A stretch of DNA of 64,000 bases from Cycas panzhihuaensis. Taxonomy: Eukaryota > Cycadophyta. The notes under the pieces are model-generated. The model was not told where the DNA came from, searched no databases, and saw only the letters and a program-made list of their open reading frames with translations. Location: the NCBI GenBank assembly GCA_023213395.1, contig CM041465.1, positions 117,435,741 to 117,499,740 on the forward strand. Reading direction: 5' to 3'. Below are positions 23,441-38,450 of this stretch, piece after piece. Numbering within the stretch: position 1 is the stretch's first letter; the number at the start of each line of letters is the position of its first letter. A program made the position numbers and the translations under genes.

Positions 23441-24960
23441 GTGTCCATACAAGAGTTGGTTCTCATCATACTAACGTATTGATGGTGGTGATGTGCTTAT
23501 AGGCAATGAAGTTTCTTGTAAGACAATAGGCATTGGTAGCATCAGAATTAAAATGTTCAATGGTATAGTGAGAATATTAACTAAAGTTGATATGTCCCTG
23601 ATTTAAAAAGAAATATGATTTCCTGAAGTGAACTAGATTCTGGTGGTTATAAGTACATAGGTCATAAAGGAGTCTTAAAGGTGTCAAAGGGTACCTTGAT
23701 TGTTATGAAATCCTTAAAGAAAGGAAACCTTTATATTTTAGTAGGAAGTATGGATGTCAACCATGTAACTACAATATCAAAGACTGCAAAAGATCTAGCT
23801 CAGTTATGACATCAGAGACTTAGGCGCATGAGTGAGAGAGGACTTAAGGTGTTGATAAACCGTAAGTTACTTCCTAACTTATAACTTTTATATTTGACTT
23901 TTTGCAAACATTATATTTTTGGAAAGTAGTGTAGACTTAAGTTTAACATAGAGAGTCACGCTACTAAAGGTGTTCTATATTACATACATTCAGATGTATG
24001 GGGACCAACCCCTACAATATCTTATGGAGGATCATTGTACTTTATCACATTTATAGATGATTACTCCAGAAAGGTATAGGTCTATTTTTTGAAAAGGAAA
24101 TCTAAAGTTTTTAGTGTGTTTAAGTAGTTCAAGGTTCTAGTTAAGAAGATCACTAGTAAGTCAATCAAATGTTTAAGAACTAAAAATGGATGTGAGTTCA
24201 ACTCCTTAGAGTTTGAGAACTATTACAGAGAAGCTAAGATCGAAAGGCATAAGATCATTAGCTATACTCTGTAGTAGAATGGCATAACTGAGAGCTTGAA
24301 TAGGACACTCTTAGAAAGAGTAAGAAGCATGCTAAGTAATGCAGGAGTGGAGCAGAGCTTATGGGCAAAAGTTATTTAAACAACTTGCTATTTGGTAAAC
24401 CTGTCACCATCACTTATAATAGATTATAATATTCCTAAATAGGTATAGACTAGACATCGATATGACTATTCAATTTTGAAAGTTTTTGGTTGTGATACTT
24501 ATACCTTGACTGATAAAAGTCAACATTCAAAGTTAGACCCAAAATCCAAGAGATGTATCTTTATTGGTTATGGTGATAGAGATGGTATAAAGGGATACAA
24601 GTTATGGGATCCTACTGCCCACAAAATCACTATTAATAAAGATGTTGTATTTGATGAATCTCCCTTTCTAAAATTAAATAGTGTAGAAGTTGAAGTGAAA
24701 TGGGAGCAGAAAGTTGAACATCAACAGGTCAAGTTTGAAACCCAACCATCCTTGGAAACAAAAGATCAAGAAGAATTTTTGAAAGATGAATCTACAGTAG
24801 ATTTATATGAGTATGTGGACACTCCTCCACCAACTATTAGAAGATCTATATGAGTTAGTCATGCACCTAATAGGTATAGCTCTTTTATTTCTATTGCTTT
24901 AGTTTCTAATGATGACAAGCCTACATGTTATTAGGAAGTAGTAGATGATATCTATAGTGA
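23441..24960 (+). pseudogene. Cop-D protease end and integrase (decayed)
   Basis: After the protease end and a GAG-preIN region the integrase core reads HSDVWGPTPTIS near 23985-24020, FIDDYSRKV at about 24050-24075, RTKNGCEFNSLEF near 24176-24212, NGITESLNRTLLERVRSML near 24280-24335 and the conserved C-terminal block from 24476 (VFGCDTYTLTDKSQHSKLDP, CIFIGYGDRDGIKGYKLWDP, INKDVVFDESPF). The second catalytic Asp, normally in RTDNG, is Lys at 24182-24184. Two adjacent TAG codons at 24272-24277 stand where Copia integrases have Gln-Gln. The enzyme is dead. Confidence 0.88.
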
Positions 24961-26440
24961 GAAGTGGAAGAGGGCTATACAGGACGAGATAGATGCTTTG
25001 AATAAAAATAATTCATGGGACTTGGTAGAACTTCCACATGGTAGGAATATTGTTAGTTGCTGGTGGATTTTCAGGAAGAAAATAGATGTTGATAGAAAGG
25101 TTGACAAATACAGGGCAAGACTAGTGGCTAAAGGCTTTACACAGAAAGTAGGTATTGATTTTCATGAGATATTTTCACCAGTTGTTAAACTTATTTCAAT
25201 TTGAGTTATATTAGCATTAGTATCTTCTCTTGATTTGAATTTGGAGTAGTTAGATATAAAAATAACTTTTCTACATGGAGATTTAGATGAGGAGATCTAT
25301 ATGGATCAGCCAGAAGGGTTTGTATATGATGGAAGGAAAAGACTTATTTATAGGCTCATGAAATCATTGTATGGCCTAAAGCAATCACCTAGGTAATGGT
25401 ATAAGAAGTTTGATGCCTTCATGGAGAGACAAAATTTTAAAAGAAGTGAGTATAATCATTGTGTCTACTTTAAATTCTTAAATAATGGCTTATTCATTAG
25501 CTTGGCATTATATGTTGATGACATATTGTTTGCAAGCAAGAGCATGGCAAAAATCAATAAGTTAAAGGCTCAATTAGATAGGACTTTTAATATGAAGGAT
25601 CTAGGAGCTTCAAAATAAATCTTAGCTATGGAGATACATAGAGATAAGAAAAATAATAAGCTATGGTTTTCACAGTAGAAATATATGGAGAAGGTGCTAA
25701 CTAGGTTTGGTATGGCAAATGTGAAACTAGTGAGTATCCCAGTGGTTTTCTATTTCAATCTTTCTTTAAGTATGAGTCCTAATAATGAAGAAGAAAAGGA
25801 TTATATGCCTCGTGTGCCTTATGCTAGTGCAATAGGAAGTTTGATGTATGCCATGGTATGTATAAGACCTGACATTTCACATGCAGTTGGTGTAGTTAGC
25901 AGGTTTATGGTAAATCCATGAAAGGAACATTAGGCAATAGTAAAATGGGTGCTTTAGTATTTGAGAGGTACAAGTGACTATTGCATCACCTTTGGAGGTA
26001 CAAGTAATCAAGCTTATGGATATGTTGATTCAGACTCTACAGGAGATTTAGATAAGAGAAGGTCTAGTTCTAGTTATATATTCACTCTTATAAATGGTCT
26101 AATTAGTTAGATATCAAAATTGTAGAGCACAATTATATTATCGAACACATGCTTGTAAAGAAGTAATCTAGTTATAGGGTCTATTGATTAAGCTTAAAAA
26201 GAAACAAGAAAAGGTAAAGGTATTTTGTAACAATCAAAGTCTCGTTTACTTAGTAAAGAATCTAGCTTATCATAGTAGGATAAAGAATATTGCTCTTAAG
26301 TACCATTTTGTTAGAAAGGTTATGGAGTAGGTGGAATATCACTTGAGAATGTTAACACAAAATAGAATTGTGCTGATATGTTCATAAAACTAGTATAATT
26401 AGAGAAGTTCAAATGGTGTTTGACTTTTCTTAACTTATAA
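24961..26440 (+). pseudogene. Cop-D RT and RNase H (decayed)
   Basis: RT motifs in order: NNSWDLVELPHGRNIV and KYRARLVAKGFTQ (24998-25204), TFLHGDLDEEIYMDQPEGF near 25266-25322, SLYGLKQSPR near 25368-25393, the catalytic YVDD at 25511-25522 and FNMKDLGA. From 25685: RFGMANVKL and AIGSLMYAMVCIRPDISHAV. RNase H follows (YGYVDSDSTGDLDKRRSSSS near 26019-26070). Stops include TAG at 25247-25249 and TAA at 25394-25396, both at expected Gln codons. Most blocks are otherwise well kept, so the loss of function is mostly by point nonsense changes. Confidence 0.9.
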
Positions 26441-26484
26441 AAAAGGTGATGAATGGTTTAGGAAAAGTATCAGGTAATTTTTTG

Positions 26485-26497
26485 TCAAGGTGGAGAT
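26485..26497 (+). promoter_or_regulatory. polypurine tract of Cop-D
   Basis: TCAAGGTGGAGAT directly before the 3' LTR start TATTAGATAAT. Confidence 0.8.
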
Positions 26498-27090
26498 TAT
26501 TAGATAATATGACAACAATGTTTTAGAGGTTAAAATTTTGACAAGTTGGCAGCGCAGTTTCCCCTTAAACTTTTGAGGGGGGTTCCAAGTAGGGCAAGAG
26601 CCCCCCTTGGCTAGGGGAGTGTAGGGCGTACTAAAAACATACTAAATTGTAAAGAGAATCAGGGTCATTCACTTAAAATATCCTAGATTCTATTATTAAG
26701 ATTTGTGCCTTATATGACTCTCTCAAATAGCTCGATTTAGGGTGTTTTTTTATTATGTTGATGGTGTTTGATGTATTGGATGTATTATGAAGAGTTGGAT
26801 GGATGGTTGTTGTCGCTGTGAGTATTCTACTATAGATTGTATATATTTCTCTATTCTTTAATAATGAAGATTGATGCCCTTCCTATGTAGATGTTTCCCT
26901 AGCACACTGCTAGGTTTTACCACATTATATTAGATGTATATGTAATTCTTGGCTTTCTTATTCATTTTATTATATTATCTCTAGTTTAAGAACTTACAAG
27001 TTAAATTTTAGTTTTGATTCTTATAACTAGTTGTAAAATAGTTTAGATCTTGGTGGCAGTTTCAGGTTATTGGGATCTTGTCTTTTCATA
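26498..27090 (+). repeat. 3' LTR of Cop-D
   Basis: 593 bp, TATTAG to TTTTCATA, followed by the duplication AATAT. It is shorter than the 5' LTR mainly because a segment after the G-rich zone (around 26630) is missing. Confidence 0.92.
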
Positions 27091-27095
27091 AATAT

Positions 27096-28340
27096 GATGT
27101 ATCATAGGTCTAAGGCTCTCTTTTTTGATATTTTGTTATTAAGGAGAACATACCAAAAAGTATATTCTTAGAGTTATGACTTTTCAAATACACTATGCCT
27201 TATCACTTAACCTATGTGATTAAAATAAAAGTCATAAAAGATATTATGAATTACTAAGTATCAAACCTTAGTAAAAATCATTCAAAAGGGAAATAAAAAG
27301 TTGTATTTGCGTGATTCTATAAGGTGCAGCTACCACACTACTAATCTAGCCTATGTATACTAATCAGAGTGGCGCATGGAGATAAAGGCTTATACCCACT
27401 ATGTATGGCTGGTAAGCAATCTGTATGTTGCCTAGCCACCTCTAAACATACCTAGCCAACCTTAATACATGCCAACCAACCTTTAGAGAGGTAAAAAAAC
27501 TTGAATATAGCAGACAAATAATCCCAGCTCTGCCCAATAGCCTCTAGATCATACCCAACTAATACTAATAAATATCAGCCAATCTTTAGAGAGGCCAAAG
27601 GACTTAAATACAATAAGTAAAGAGTCCTAACTTTGCCCAAGAGCCTCTAGATTACACCTAGCCCTATACATTGCTTATTTAAAGCACACAAGTCTCTAAA
27701 ACAACATACAAATAACCCAACTATCTCTTAACACATAGATGTAGGCTCAACAATGTGTATTCAGTAGAGATAAGAGGTCATACGCCCACTTACAAAAGCA
27801 CTACAACTCAAAAATATAGTAGACAATGCTTTATACTACTATGTGCTTCATCAAATCTCACTATAGAGGGCTGAAAATAACTCAAGAAGGCTCTAATGTC
27901 TCCCTTATATAGATCGAATGAAGGCAAAACCAAAAAAATCTTTCCCTTTTTTAACGATATAGTGTTTTAGGTGAAAAAATATCTAACTTAATTATGTACA
28001 AGGTTGGCTATCCTTATAGTCTCTGAATCACCATGAACTTGTGCTCTGTTGGTTTGAATTACTACAACAGTTCTTCAACTAGCTTCAGATGACACCTAAT
28101 GGGCTAACTCTAATTACAAACATGGTCTTCATGCTTAAATATCAACTCCCAAGAACCCTTATTCTTCGTTGAATAGTGATCTTCACTATTTTAACCACCA
28201 CTAATATATTGTGTTTGCTTCTGCATATTGTTAGGGTTGATAGACCCCCAAGACTCATCTTAGGTTAGACAATATTACCCGATCACCAATGATCATACTG
28301 CTCTACTTAACATCAGGCTTTAGCTATGTAGGACCCTACG
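27096..28340 (-). other. Cop-C leader, right part
   Basis: No gene is visible. This is the continuation of the Cop-C leader up to its primer-binding site. It contains degenerate direct repeats around CCTAGCCAACC and GCCTCTAGAT at about 27420-27670. Confidence 0.55.
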
Positions 28341-28352
28341 GCTTTGATACCA
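28341..28352 (-). promoter_or_regulatory. primer-binding site of Cop-C
   Basis: The minus strand reads TGGTATCAAAGC immediately next to the 5' LTR, an initiator-Met tRNA match with one change. Confidence 0.88.
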
Positions 28353-28727
28353 TATTCAAGAACATGAAATCATATACAAATATTTCCAACTATAGTATCT
28401 TTTACTATACACAACAAGCAAATAAATATACATGGATAACAAATGCATAGCACATAGGAATTTATGTGAGAAAACCCTTTTCAGAAAAAAACCACCATAA
28501 AAGGATCCTTGATGAATCACTTGATTATTTTACAATGAATTGATACAATGGTTCTTGGATGTTGAATATACAAGGCCTTAAGGCATTTATACTCTCCTAA
28601 GAGGTGTCACTCAATTAGGGTTGTGACTCTCTAAATAAGTTGCACATTTTTGGCTTCATATCTTTTCACATAATTAAACTACATTAACATTAACTAAGTG
28701 GATTAATAATTAACTGTCATGTTAACA
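28353..28727 (-). repeat. 5' LTR of Cop-C
   Basis: 375 bp, TATTCAAG to GTTAACA on the + strand, the same length as the partner at 17044-17418. Confidence 0.92.
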
Positions 28728-28732
28728 CAAAA

Positions 28733-29469
28733 GATAAGAAGATAATTATAAGTAGTGATATCATCTTTAAGGAATATGAGTGATATCAAGTAGAAGTTAA
28801 AAACGATAAAGGAAAGAATATCATAATAGAAATAGATTCATATCCTAAGTCTATAAATATACCAAGTCTACATGAATCAAGTCCAAATGAATCTAGACCC
28901 TCTACATTTAATCAAAGGGTTCCAAAATGGATTCAAATAATTCATAATCCTACAAATAGGTTAGATAATAACTTTGAGAGATGGTCCACTTGCTCTCATG
29001 GAGTTAACTTTACCTTGATGAGCTAAGTTACGTAATCAAATAAGCCTCATACTTTTGAAGAGGCTAACACAAAAGATAAATAAAAGGATCCAATGAAAGA
29101 AGAATACAATGCCTTAGCTAAAAATGATACTTGGGAATTGGTTGACTTACCACTAAATAACTCTATAATTAGAACAAAATGGGTCTATAAAACCAAATTT
29201 AGATTAGATGGCACAATTGATAAATATAAGTCAAGACTAGTTACTAAAGGATATGCACAAATTAAATGGATTAACTATAATGAGACATTTGCACTAGTTG
29301 CTAAAATGGAAATATTTCATTTAATGATGGGTCTAATTATATAAAAGGATTGGACTATTCAACAAATAGACATTAAAAGTGCCTTCATGAATGGGTATAT
29401 AGAAGAGGATATTTATGTCTAACTACCTAAAGGTTTTGAAGTAAAGGAGGAAGAACACAAGGTCTACAA
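28733..29469 (+). pseudogene. Cop-A integrase end and RT start (decayed)
   Basis: This continues Cop-A after the Cop-C insertion. DKKIIISSDIIFKEYE is the typical end of the Copia integrase region. The RT start lies at 29093-29344 (EYNALAKNDTWELVDLP, IIRTKWVYKTKFRLDG, YKSRLVTKGYAQ), then QQIDIKSAFMNGYIEEDIYV with a stop, and LPKGFEVKEEEHKVY up to the TRG-2 insertion at 29470. The frame resumes at 39174. Confidence 0.88.
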
Positions 29470-29959
29470 TGTTGGAGTTAATTGTCATTACTCCACTCCC
29501 ACCTTCCAACCAGGGGAGCACAACTCATCATCTTCAATTTATACATGTGGGTGCTCAACATGTATAGGTAAGTTAAGGCAAGTTAATGTTAATTTGAGTT
29601 AAGTTTACTTTAAATTACGTTAGTATTATTTTATTATAATTTAAATTTTAGGGGTTGAGGAATTTCCCTTCTCCCCCAAAATTATAAATATTGAGGGGTG
29701 TGCAACCCTAGTGTCTTTAGATACCGCCTTTATTAGGAAATTTCTAACCCTCTTTACTATAATATGGATTGAATACAATGTACTTTCATGTTGAAGATAT
29801 GATGCTATGATGCAATATTGATCTATGTGATTTTTGTATATATTCTACCCTATTCTCTTTGTATTATTTTTCCAACATTTGGTATCAGAGCTTAGTTTAT
29901 CTTTATTATTTTCCTACATTTGGTATCAGAGCTCAATTTAGCTCCATTATTTTCCTACA
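29470..29959 (+). repeat. 5' LTR of TRG-2, extended by two 41-bp units
   Basis: 490 bp from TGTTGGAG to TTCCTACA. The last 80 or so bases hold two 41-bp units that each begin with a primer-binding-site-like TGGTATCAGAGC (29880 and 29921). The 3' LTR has one unit. By comparison with TRG-1 the original LTR would have ended before 29880. Confidence 0.85.
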
Positions 29960-29973
29960 TTTGGTATCAAAGG
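29880..29973 (+). promoter_or_regulatory. three tandem primer-binding sites of TRG-2
   Basis: TGGTATCAGAGC starts at 29880 and again at 29921, and TGGTATCAAAGG at 29962, giving an exact 41-bp period. The third adjoins the LTR end as inferred from the 3' LTR and target duplication. The first two are now inside the LTR. Confidence 0.85.
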
Positions 29974-34221
<4,248 letters not shown>

Positions 34222-34630
34222 ATGGCACAATTTCCTATATTCGATGGGCAAAATTTTTCACTATGGCATAAGACTATACAAGACTATTTTATTGAACATG
34301 ATTTTCTAAAATATTTACAGTATAAATGTGATCTCAGCATTTAAAAGAATTTTGGAAAGGATAATGAAGTTTTAGGATTATTATTTTACACTATGAATGA
34401 TGATGTTTTTTTAAAAGTTTATGAATTAACAACTTCTAAATCTATTTGGGATGTATTAATTTCCACTAAAGGGGGAGATACCCTTAATGTGTTTGATATT
34501 ATTTTTTATGAGCATGTGAGACAAGTGACAGGACAGGTGAATCATAATGACAACACCCATGAAGATTCAAATCAAGTGCAGGACCAACTTGTTACACAAG
34601 TACTTAATCTTCCATTTGAGGGGGAGAATG
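34222..34630 (+). pseudogene. TRG-2 Gag-like gene, first part
   Basis: From the ATG at 34222 the frame reads FPIFDGQNFSLWHKTI, YFIEHDF, KDNEVLGLLFYTMNDDVF, LTTSKSIWDVLISTKGGDT and a spacer ending LPFEGEN. One in-frame TAA lies at codon 41 (34342-34344). It is collinear with TRG-1 and TRG-3 and resembles the Copia Gag N-terminal domain. It is interrupted at 34631 by Gyp-1. The frame resumes without shift at 38456, after the second GAATG copy, where GEN continues with ESYDMTEKRPNDM. Confidence 0.82.
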
Positions 34631-34885
34631 TGTTAAGACCCTTGTTCGTAACTAGGCCCAATCGATAATTTACCCCAAAAGAGTACACAGGTGAGCACAA
34701 GAATACTTGATTTGATAAATAGTCAAAACTATATTTGATTGATAAAAGTTGAATTGATATTCATATTACAATTTGTGCCCAATTTTATATGCATATTGGG
34801 CACTTTTACGGAGGGTTATGTCCTTTCAATAGTGCCTATTCATTTAACAATTAATTAATTAAGCTTGTTAAGGAGGTTCATAACA
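34631..34885 (-). repeat. 3' LTR of Gyp-1
   Basis: 255 bp, TGTTAAGACC to TTCATAACA on the + strand. Confidence 0.95.
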
Positions 34886-34901
34886 AGTCCTCCCTCTTGA
34901 G
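34886..34901 (-). promoter_or_regulatory. polypurine tract of Gyp-1
   Basis: The minus strand reads AAGAGGGAGGACT immediately before TGTTATGAAC, the 3' LTR start. Confidence 0.85.
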
Positions 34902-35102
34902 ATGTTTCACCCACGAAACATAGTCGAACGATTGCAGTCCTTTAAACGTATGCTATCCTTCATTGTAGTAGAGTCTATTAGGTGATTAGATGGATGTTGT
35001 ATGGATTTGGAAGATTCTTTGTGTTGAAGACCTCAGCTATGTTTTTGGAACGCTTGTGGTTGCTTCTTAAATTCTTCACCTTGGTCCTTGCATGGTATGA
35101 TT

Positions 35103-36812
35103 TTAGTTTTGTTCAATCCTTTTCCTGATAACGTGATGACTCTCCCTTCTTTTCTTAAACTGCATAAATTGTTCATGAATATTCATTTCAAAGGTGCCAA
35201 GTGTCTGAGCCATTGGTACGCCTAGTACCATATCTATACCTCCAACATCGACGACATAGAAATCTTCTATAATACTGACTTCATTTAGCGTGAGGTTAAG
35301 GTTCTTCATTATACCTTGACCAGAGATTACTTGTCTTCCTCCAACAGTGACCTGGAAATGAGGAGTCCTTAATGGAAATAACCTTAATTGTTGTGCACAG
35401 TTTCGATCAATAAAATTATGTGTGCTCCCTGAATCTATCAAGATTATTCTGACTTGATTTTAGATAGATCCTTGTAGCTTTAGGGTATTTGATTGATTAA
35501 AATTGTTCATAAATGATAGTGACATTTGTGTATGGTCGATCTTGAAATTACTGTAGTTTTCTTGATGTTCCGTATTAGAATAATTTCCTTGATTATTTTC
35601 TGATCCTTGTTCTTCTTCATCAATATTGTCATCTGGCAGTAGTCGGATTGTATATAACTGGTTCTTTTGACAATGATGCCTAGGTTCCCACTTCTCCTCA
35701 CATCAGAAGCATAGGTTTTTTCTTCTTAACTCTTCTTGCTCTGTTTTTGTTTTTTGAATGATTGGTTTAGCGGGTCGATTTGGAGCAGTGATACGTGTCT
35801 GTGTTGAACACTTGGTAGAAGATCATGTTGACTAGGGGGAGGAATATAGAGATCTGTGCCTGTTTTGCGTAATGTATTATGTTTATCTTCATGTATTTTG
35901 GCTAATTGTGTTGCCTTATTAAGGTCCCTTGGTTCTTGAATTTTAACGTCAGCTTAGATCTCTGTTATCAGACCATCTATATATAACTAGATAAGTCAAT
36001 TAGTCAGAATATCTTCTAACACATAGGTTAACCTCGTGAATGCTACACTGTATTCTTCCACAGAACCAGTTTGCTTTAATTTTCATAACTCACAGTAATA
36101 ATCGCGATTAGACATGGTTTCAAATTGCTCAATGAATAAACACACAAATTCTTTCCAGGTTGGTAGTTGATCTCGAAAAGAGGTTCGTTCGAGAAACTGC
36201 CACCATTCGCATGCTATACCATCCATATGCAAGATGGCTAACGAAACTTTCTCTGCTGACTCAATCTCCATTAAGCGAAAATAGTTTTCCATTTGTTGGA
36301 TCCATACCCTTGGCTCATGCGACTTTTGCTCCATATTAAAACGTTATATAGTTATTTTTTCCAATTTTTTCTTTTTCTGTGTTTGGATATTTTGTAAACA
36401 ATTGAAATATGCTTGAAAACCCACTATCTTTTGTTCTTCAGGGGCTAGATTGCGATACTCATTAAGGTATTTCCTGATAGCTTCATTCTCAGTGTTAATT
36501 GGAGTCATCTGAGGATTAGAATTTTTTAACGATCGATTTCTAGTATGAGGCCGACTCATGGCTTCATCCTCAAAATCGAGGAGCGATCATATCTTCTTTC
36601 CCCTTTGCTGCTATGATTGTCAATTTATCCAATATCTGGTGTAATGTATGATTTAATAGAGCATTTGATGTCTGCTGCCCGTGGATCGCTTGAGTGATCG
36701 GTTCGATGATCTCTTTTGAGCGATTGTTATACGCCATATCTTGATTTAATATTTTAACAATCGTATAAATATGATTCCCTTTGTTGTGGTCATGTTTAGA
36801 GTGCCACTGCAA
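35103..36812 (-). pseudogene. Gyp-1 gag and aspartic protease
   Basis: Reading leftwards: an N-terminal segment (36570-36812, with NALLNHTLHQILDKLTI), a linker (36344-36559), the Gypsy Gag core (36083-36334, RVWIQQMENYFRLMEI, LAILHMDGIACEWWQFLER, WKEFVCLFIEQF), a zinc knuckle with C, CEEKWEPRHHC near 35660-35715, and the protease at 35103-35441 (MIDSGSTHNFIDRNCAQQL, then VGGIDMVLGVPMAQTLG). The DSG catalytic motif is intact. The order and motifs match plant Ty3/Gypsy gag-PR. The protein ends soon after the protease and no RT motif follows. Several stops between blocks make the present copy a pseudogene, though each domain is well preserved. Confidence 0.88.
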
Positions 36813-38181
36813 ATCTCTGCTTCTCTTGTTAATTTCTTTTACACTTGTGTATAAATTTCACAAGCTGAATGAAGCTTTGTAAAAGGATGATCACACACGC
36901 TTTCAATACTTATCAAATTTTGAAACTTTTGACCAAGAATAAGCGATTAATTTAAATAAATTGGTGATTCTTTGAGGCCTATTTGAGAAGATCAATAATA
37001 GGGATAGATAAAGAAGAATTTGGTCAAATATCCCCTGTTCACAATTGTTAATAGATTGAATGGAGACGTGAATTAGGAAAAGTCAAGGCCTAAATTGTCT
37101 CACATAAGTTAACAATACTGTTTACCCAATGTTATGACAACAAGGATTTGGATGAAGATCTTAAAAATTATTGATATGGCTAGTATAATTGAACGTTTAA
37201 GATATATGATTAATAGAGTGAAAATAATGGTTATATCTAATTAATAGAGTGTAACAAAATGATATTACAATTAAAGGTTAATTAAGATTATACTTTGGAA
37301 ATAATAATATGAAGTTTAATGAGATATTAATATATGAGATATATTAAAGTTTATGAGAACTTAATATATATCTCTTTCAATTATAGATCGTAATATACTC
37401 TCTAATAAAAGTGTATTGAAATGAAATAAAATATATATTAATGAATGCGACTTATGTCAATGATTTGGCGTTATATAAAATAACGCAAGAAGTAAGGATA
37501 TTGGAAAATGCAATACGTTTTTAGTAATATCACTTATAAGCAAAATGTAAAATGCAAAAAACCAAAGGATATCGCTGGTATGGTTTAAAATGCAAACCGT
37601 GAAAATGGAAGACGGCGAATGGATGACGGAAGCTTCGAACGCAGGTACAGAAGACGCAGAAAACGGAATGGACAGAAAATGCAGGAGGCGGGAACGAGGT
37701 ATGGAAGGCAGAGAACGGGACAGATAGAAACATAGAGGAAGGACGCAGAAATCAACGCAAAGGCAGACATGAAGGACACAGATAGAGACAACAGACGCTG
37801 AGACAAGAATAAAATAGAATGACTAGAATTGGCCGTGACTAGAAACTGGCAGTGACTAGAATTGGCAGTGACTAGAAACTGGCAGTGACTAGAATTGGCA
37901 GTGACTAGAATCTGGACGCAAACCAGTCTAGCGGTAGGCAGCAACAAGAAACTAGTGACTAGATTCAGGCGAGAAATCTGTGACGAGAAACCAGTCAGCA
38001 GAATAAAGAATAGCATCTGGTATAATGTGTTCTTTCTCACATTTATGTTTACTGCTCTATTAAGCAACCAATAAGTTAATAGCTATTGTGCTATGATATT
38101 AAGGTGGACAGCCTAGGAATATTGTTCTAAGATTACTTGCAATGGTCTGTAAGCTCTTGTCCCATAGGTGCCAGAAGTTTT
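36813..38181 (-). other. leader of Gyp-1 with purine-rich and repeated sequence
   Basis: No gene is supported. The + strand is purine-rich at 37590-37800. A 33-bp higher-order tandem repeat lies at 37821-37915. A long minus open frame across 37585-38067 is low-complexity and matches nothing I recognise. Confidence 0.6.
37821..37915. repeat. 33-bp tandem repeat (16 + 17 bp subunits)
   Basis: Nearly three copies of a 33-bp unit made of two similar halves, each with GGCAGTGACTAGAA. Unit starts are at 37828, 37861 and 37894. Confidence 0.9.
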
Positions 38182-38193
38182 GCTCTGATACCA
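38182..38193 (-). promoter_or_regulatory. primer-binding site of Gyp-1
   Basis: The minus strand reads TGGTATCAGAGC, a perfect initiator-Met tRNA match, two bases from the 5' LTR. Confidence 0.92.
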
Positions 38194-38195
38194 CT

Positions 38196-38450
38196 TATTA
38201 AGACCCTTGTTCGTAACTAGGCCCAATCGACAATTTACCCCAAAAGAGTACACATGTAAGCACAAGAATACTTGATTTGATAAGTAGTCAAAACTGTATT
38301 TGATTGATAAAAGTTGAATTGATATTCATATTACAATTTGTGCCCAATTTTATATGCATATTGGGCCCTTTTACGGAGGGTTATGTCCTTTCAATAGTGC
38401 CTATTCATTTAACAATTAATTAATTAAGCTTGTTAAGGAGGTTCATAACA
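38196..38450 (-). repeat. 5' LTR of Gyp-1
   Basis: 255 bp, TATTAAGACC to TTCATAACA on the + strand, followed by the duplication GAATG. Confidence 0.95.

Larger units (their letters stand above)
21820..27090 (+). mobile_element. Cop-D: Ty1/Copia LTR retrotransposon
   Basis: A 5271-bp Copia element with LTRs at 21820-22478 and 26498-27090 and a perfect target duplication AATAT (21815-21819 and 27091-27095). Termini are TATTG and CAATA in the 5' copy. A primer-binding site (TGGTATCAAATCC) starts two bases inside, and the polypurine tract TCAAGGTGGAGAT lies at 26485-26497. Gag, protease, integrase, RT and RNase H follow in Copia order. Length is normal for the superfamily. It is the innermost member of the Cop-A/Cop-C/Cop-D stack. 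Stops are numerous, many at expected Gln codons. A solo LTR of the same family lies at 379-1049. Confidence 0.95.
17044..28727 (-). mobile_element. Cop-C: Ty1/Copia LTR retrotransposon, minus strand, split by Cop-D
   Basis: Two LTRs of identical length (375 bp; 17044-17418 and 28353-28727) flank a complete Copia gene order on the minus strand. The target duplication is TAAAA at 17039-17043 and CAAAA at 28728-28732 (one mismatch). The primer-binding site TGGTATCAAAGC adjoins the right LTR. The polypurine tract AAAATGGGA adjoins the left LTR. Cop-D (21820-27090) inserted in its leader. Without it the element is about 6.4 kb. The LTRs differ at roughly a tenth of positions by eye, so this is an old insertion. 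Coding parts are broken by many stops. Confidence 0.93.
34631..38450 (-). mobile_element. Gyp-1: Ty3/Gypsy derivative with gag and protease only, minus strand
   Basis: A 3820-bp element with two 255-bp LTRs (34631-34885 and 38196-38450) and a perfect target duplication GAATG (34626-34630 and 38451-38455). The LTRs differ at about 7 positions (2.7% by hand count), so it is fairly young. The minus strand carries a primer-binding site next to the right LTR, a leader of about 1.4 kb, gag with a zinc knuckle, an aspartic protease, and then directly the polypurine tract AAGAGGGAGGA and the LTR. RT, RNase H and integrase are missing. This fits an internal-deletion, non-autonomous Gypsy derivative. 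Confidence 0.93.

Noticed and set aside
37821-37915. Possible CRISPR-like array
   Set aside because: The repeats are contiguous with no unique spacers, and the surrounding sequence is a plant retrotransposon leader.
37585-38067. 160-codon minus-strand open frame in the Gyp-1 leader
   Set aside because: It spans a tandem repeat and purine-rich sequence between primer-binding site and gag and shows no domain. The length is explained by biased composition.
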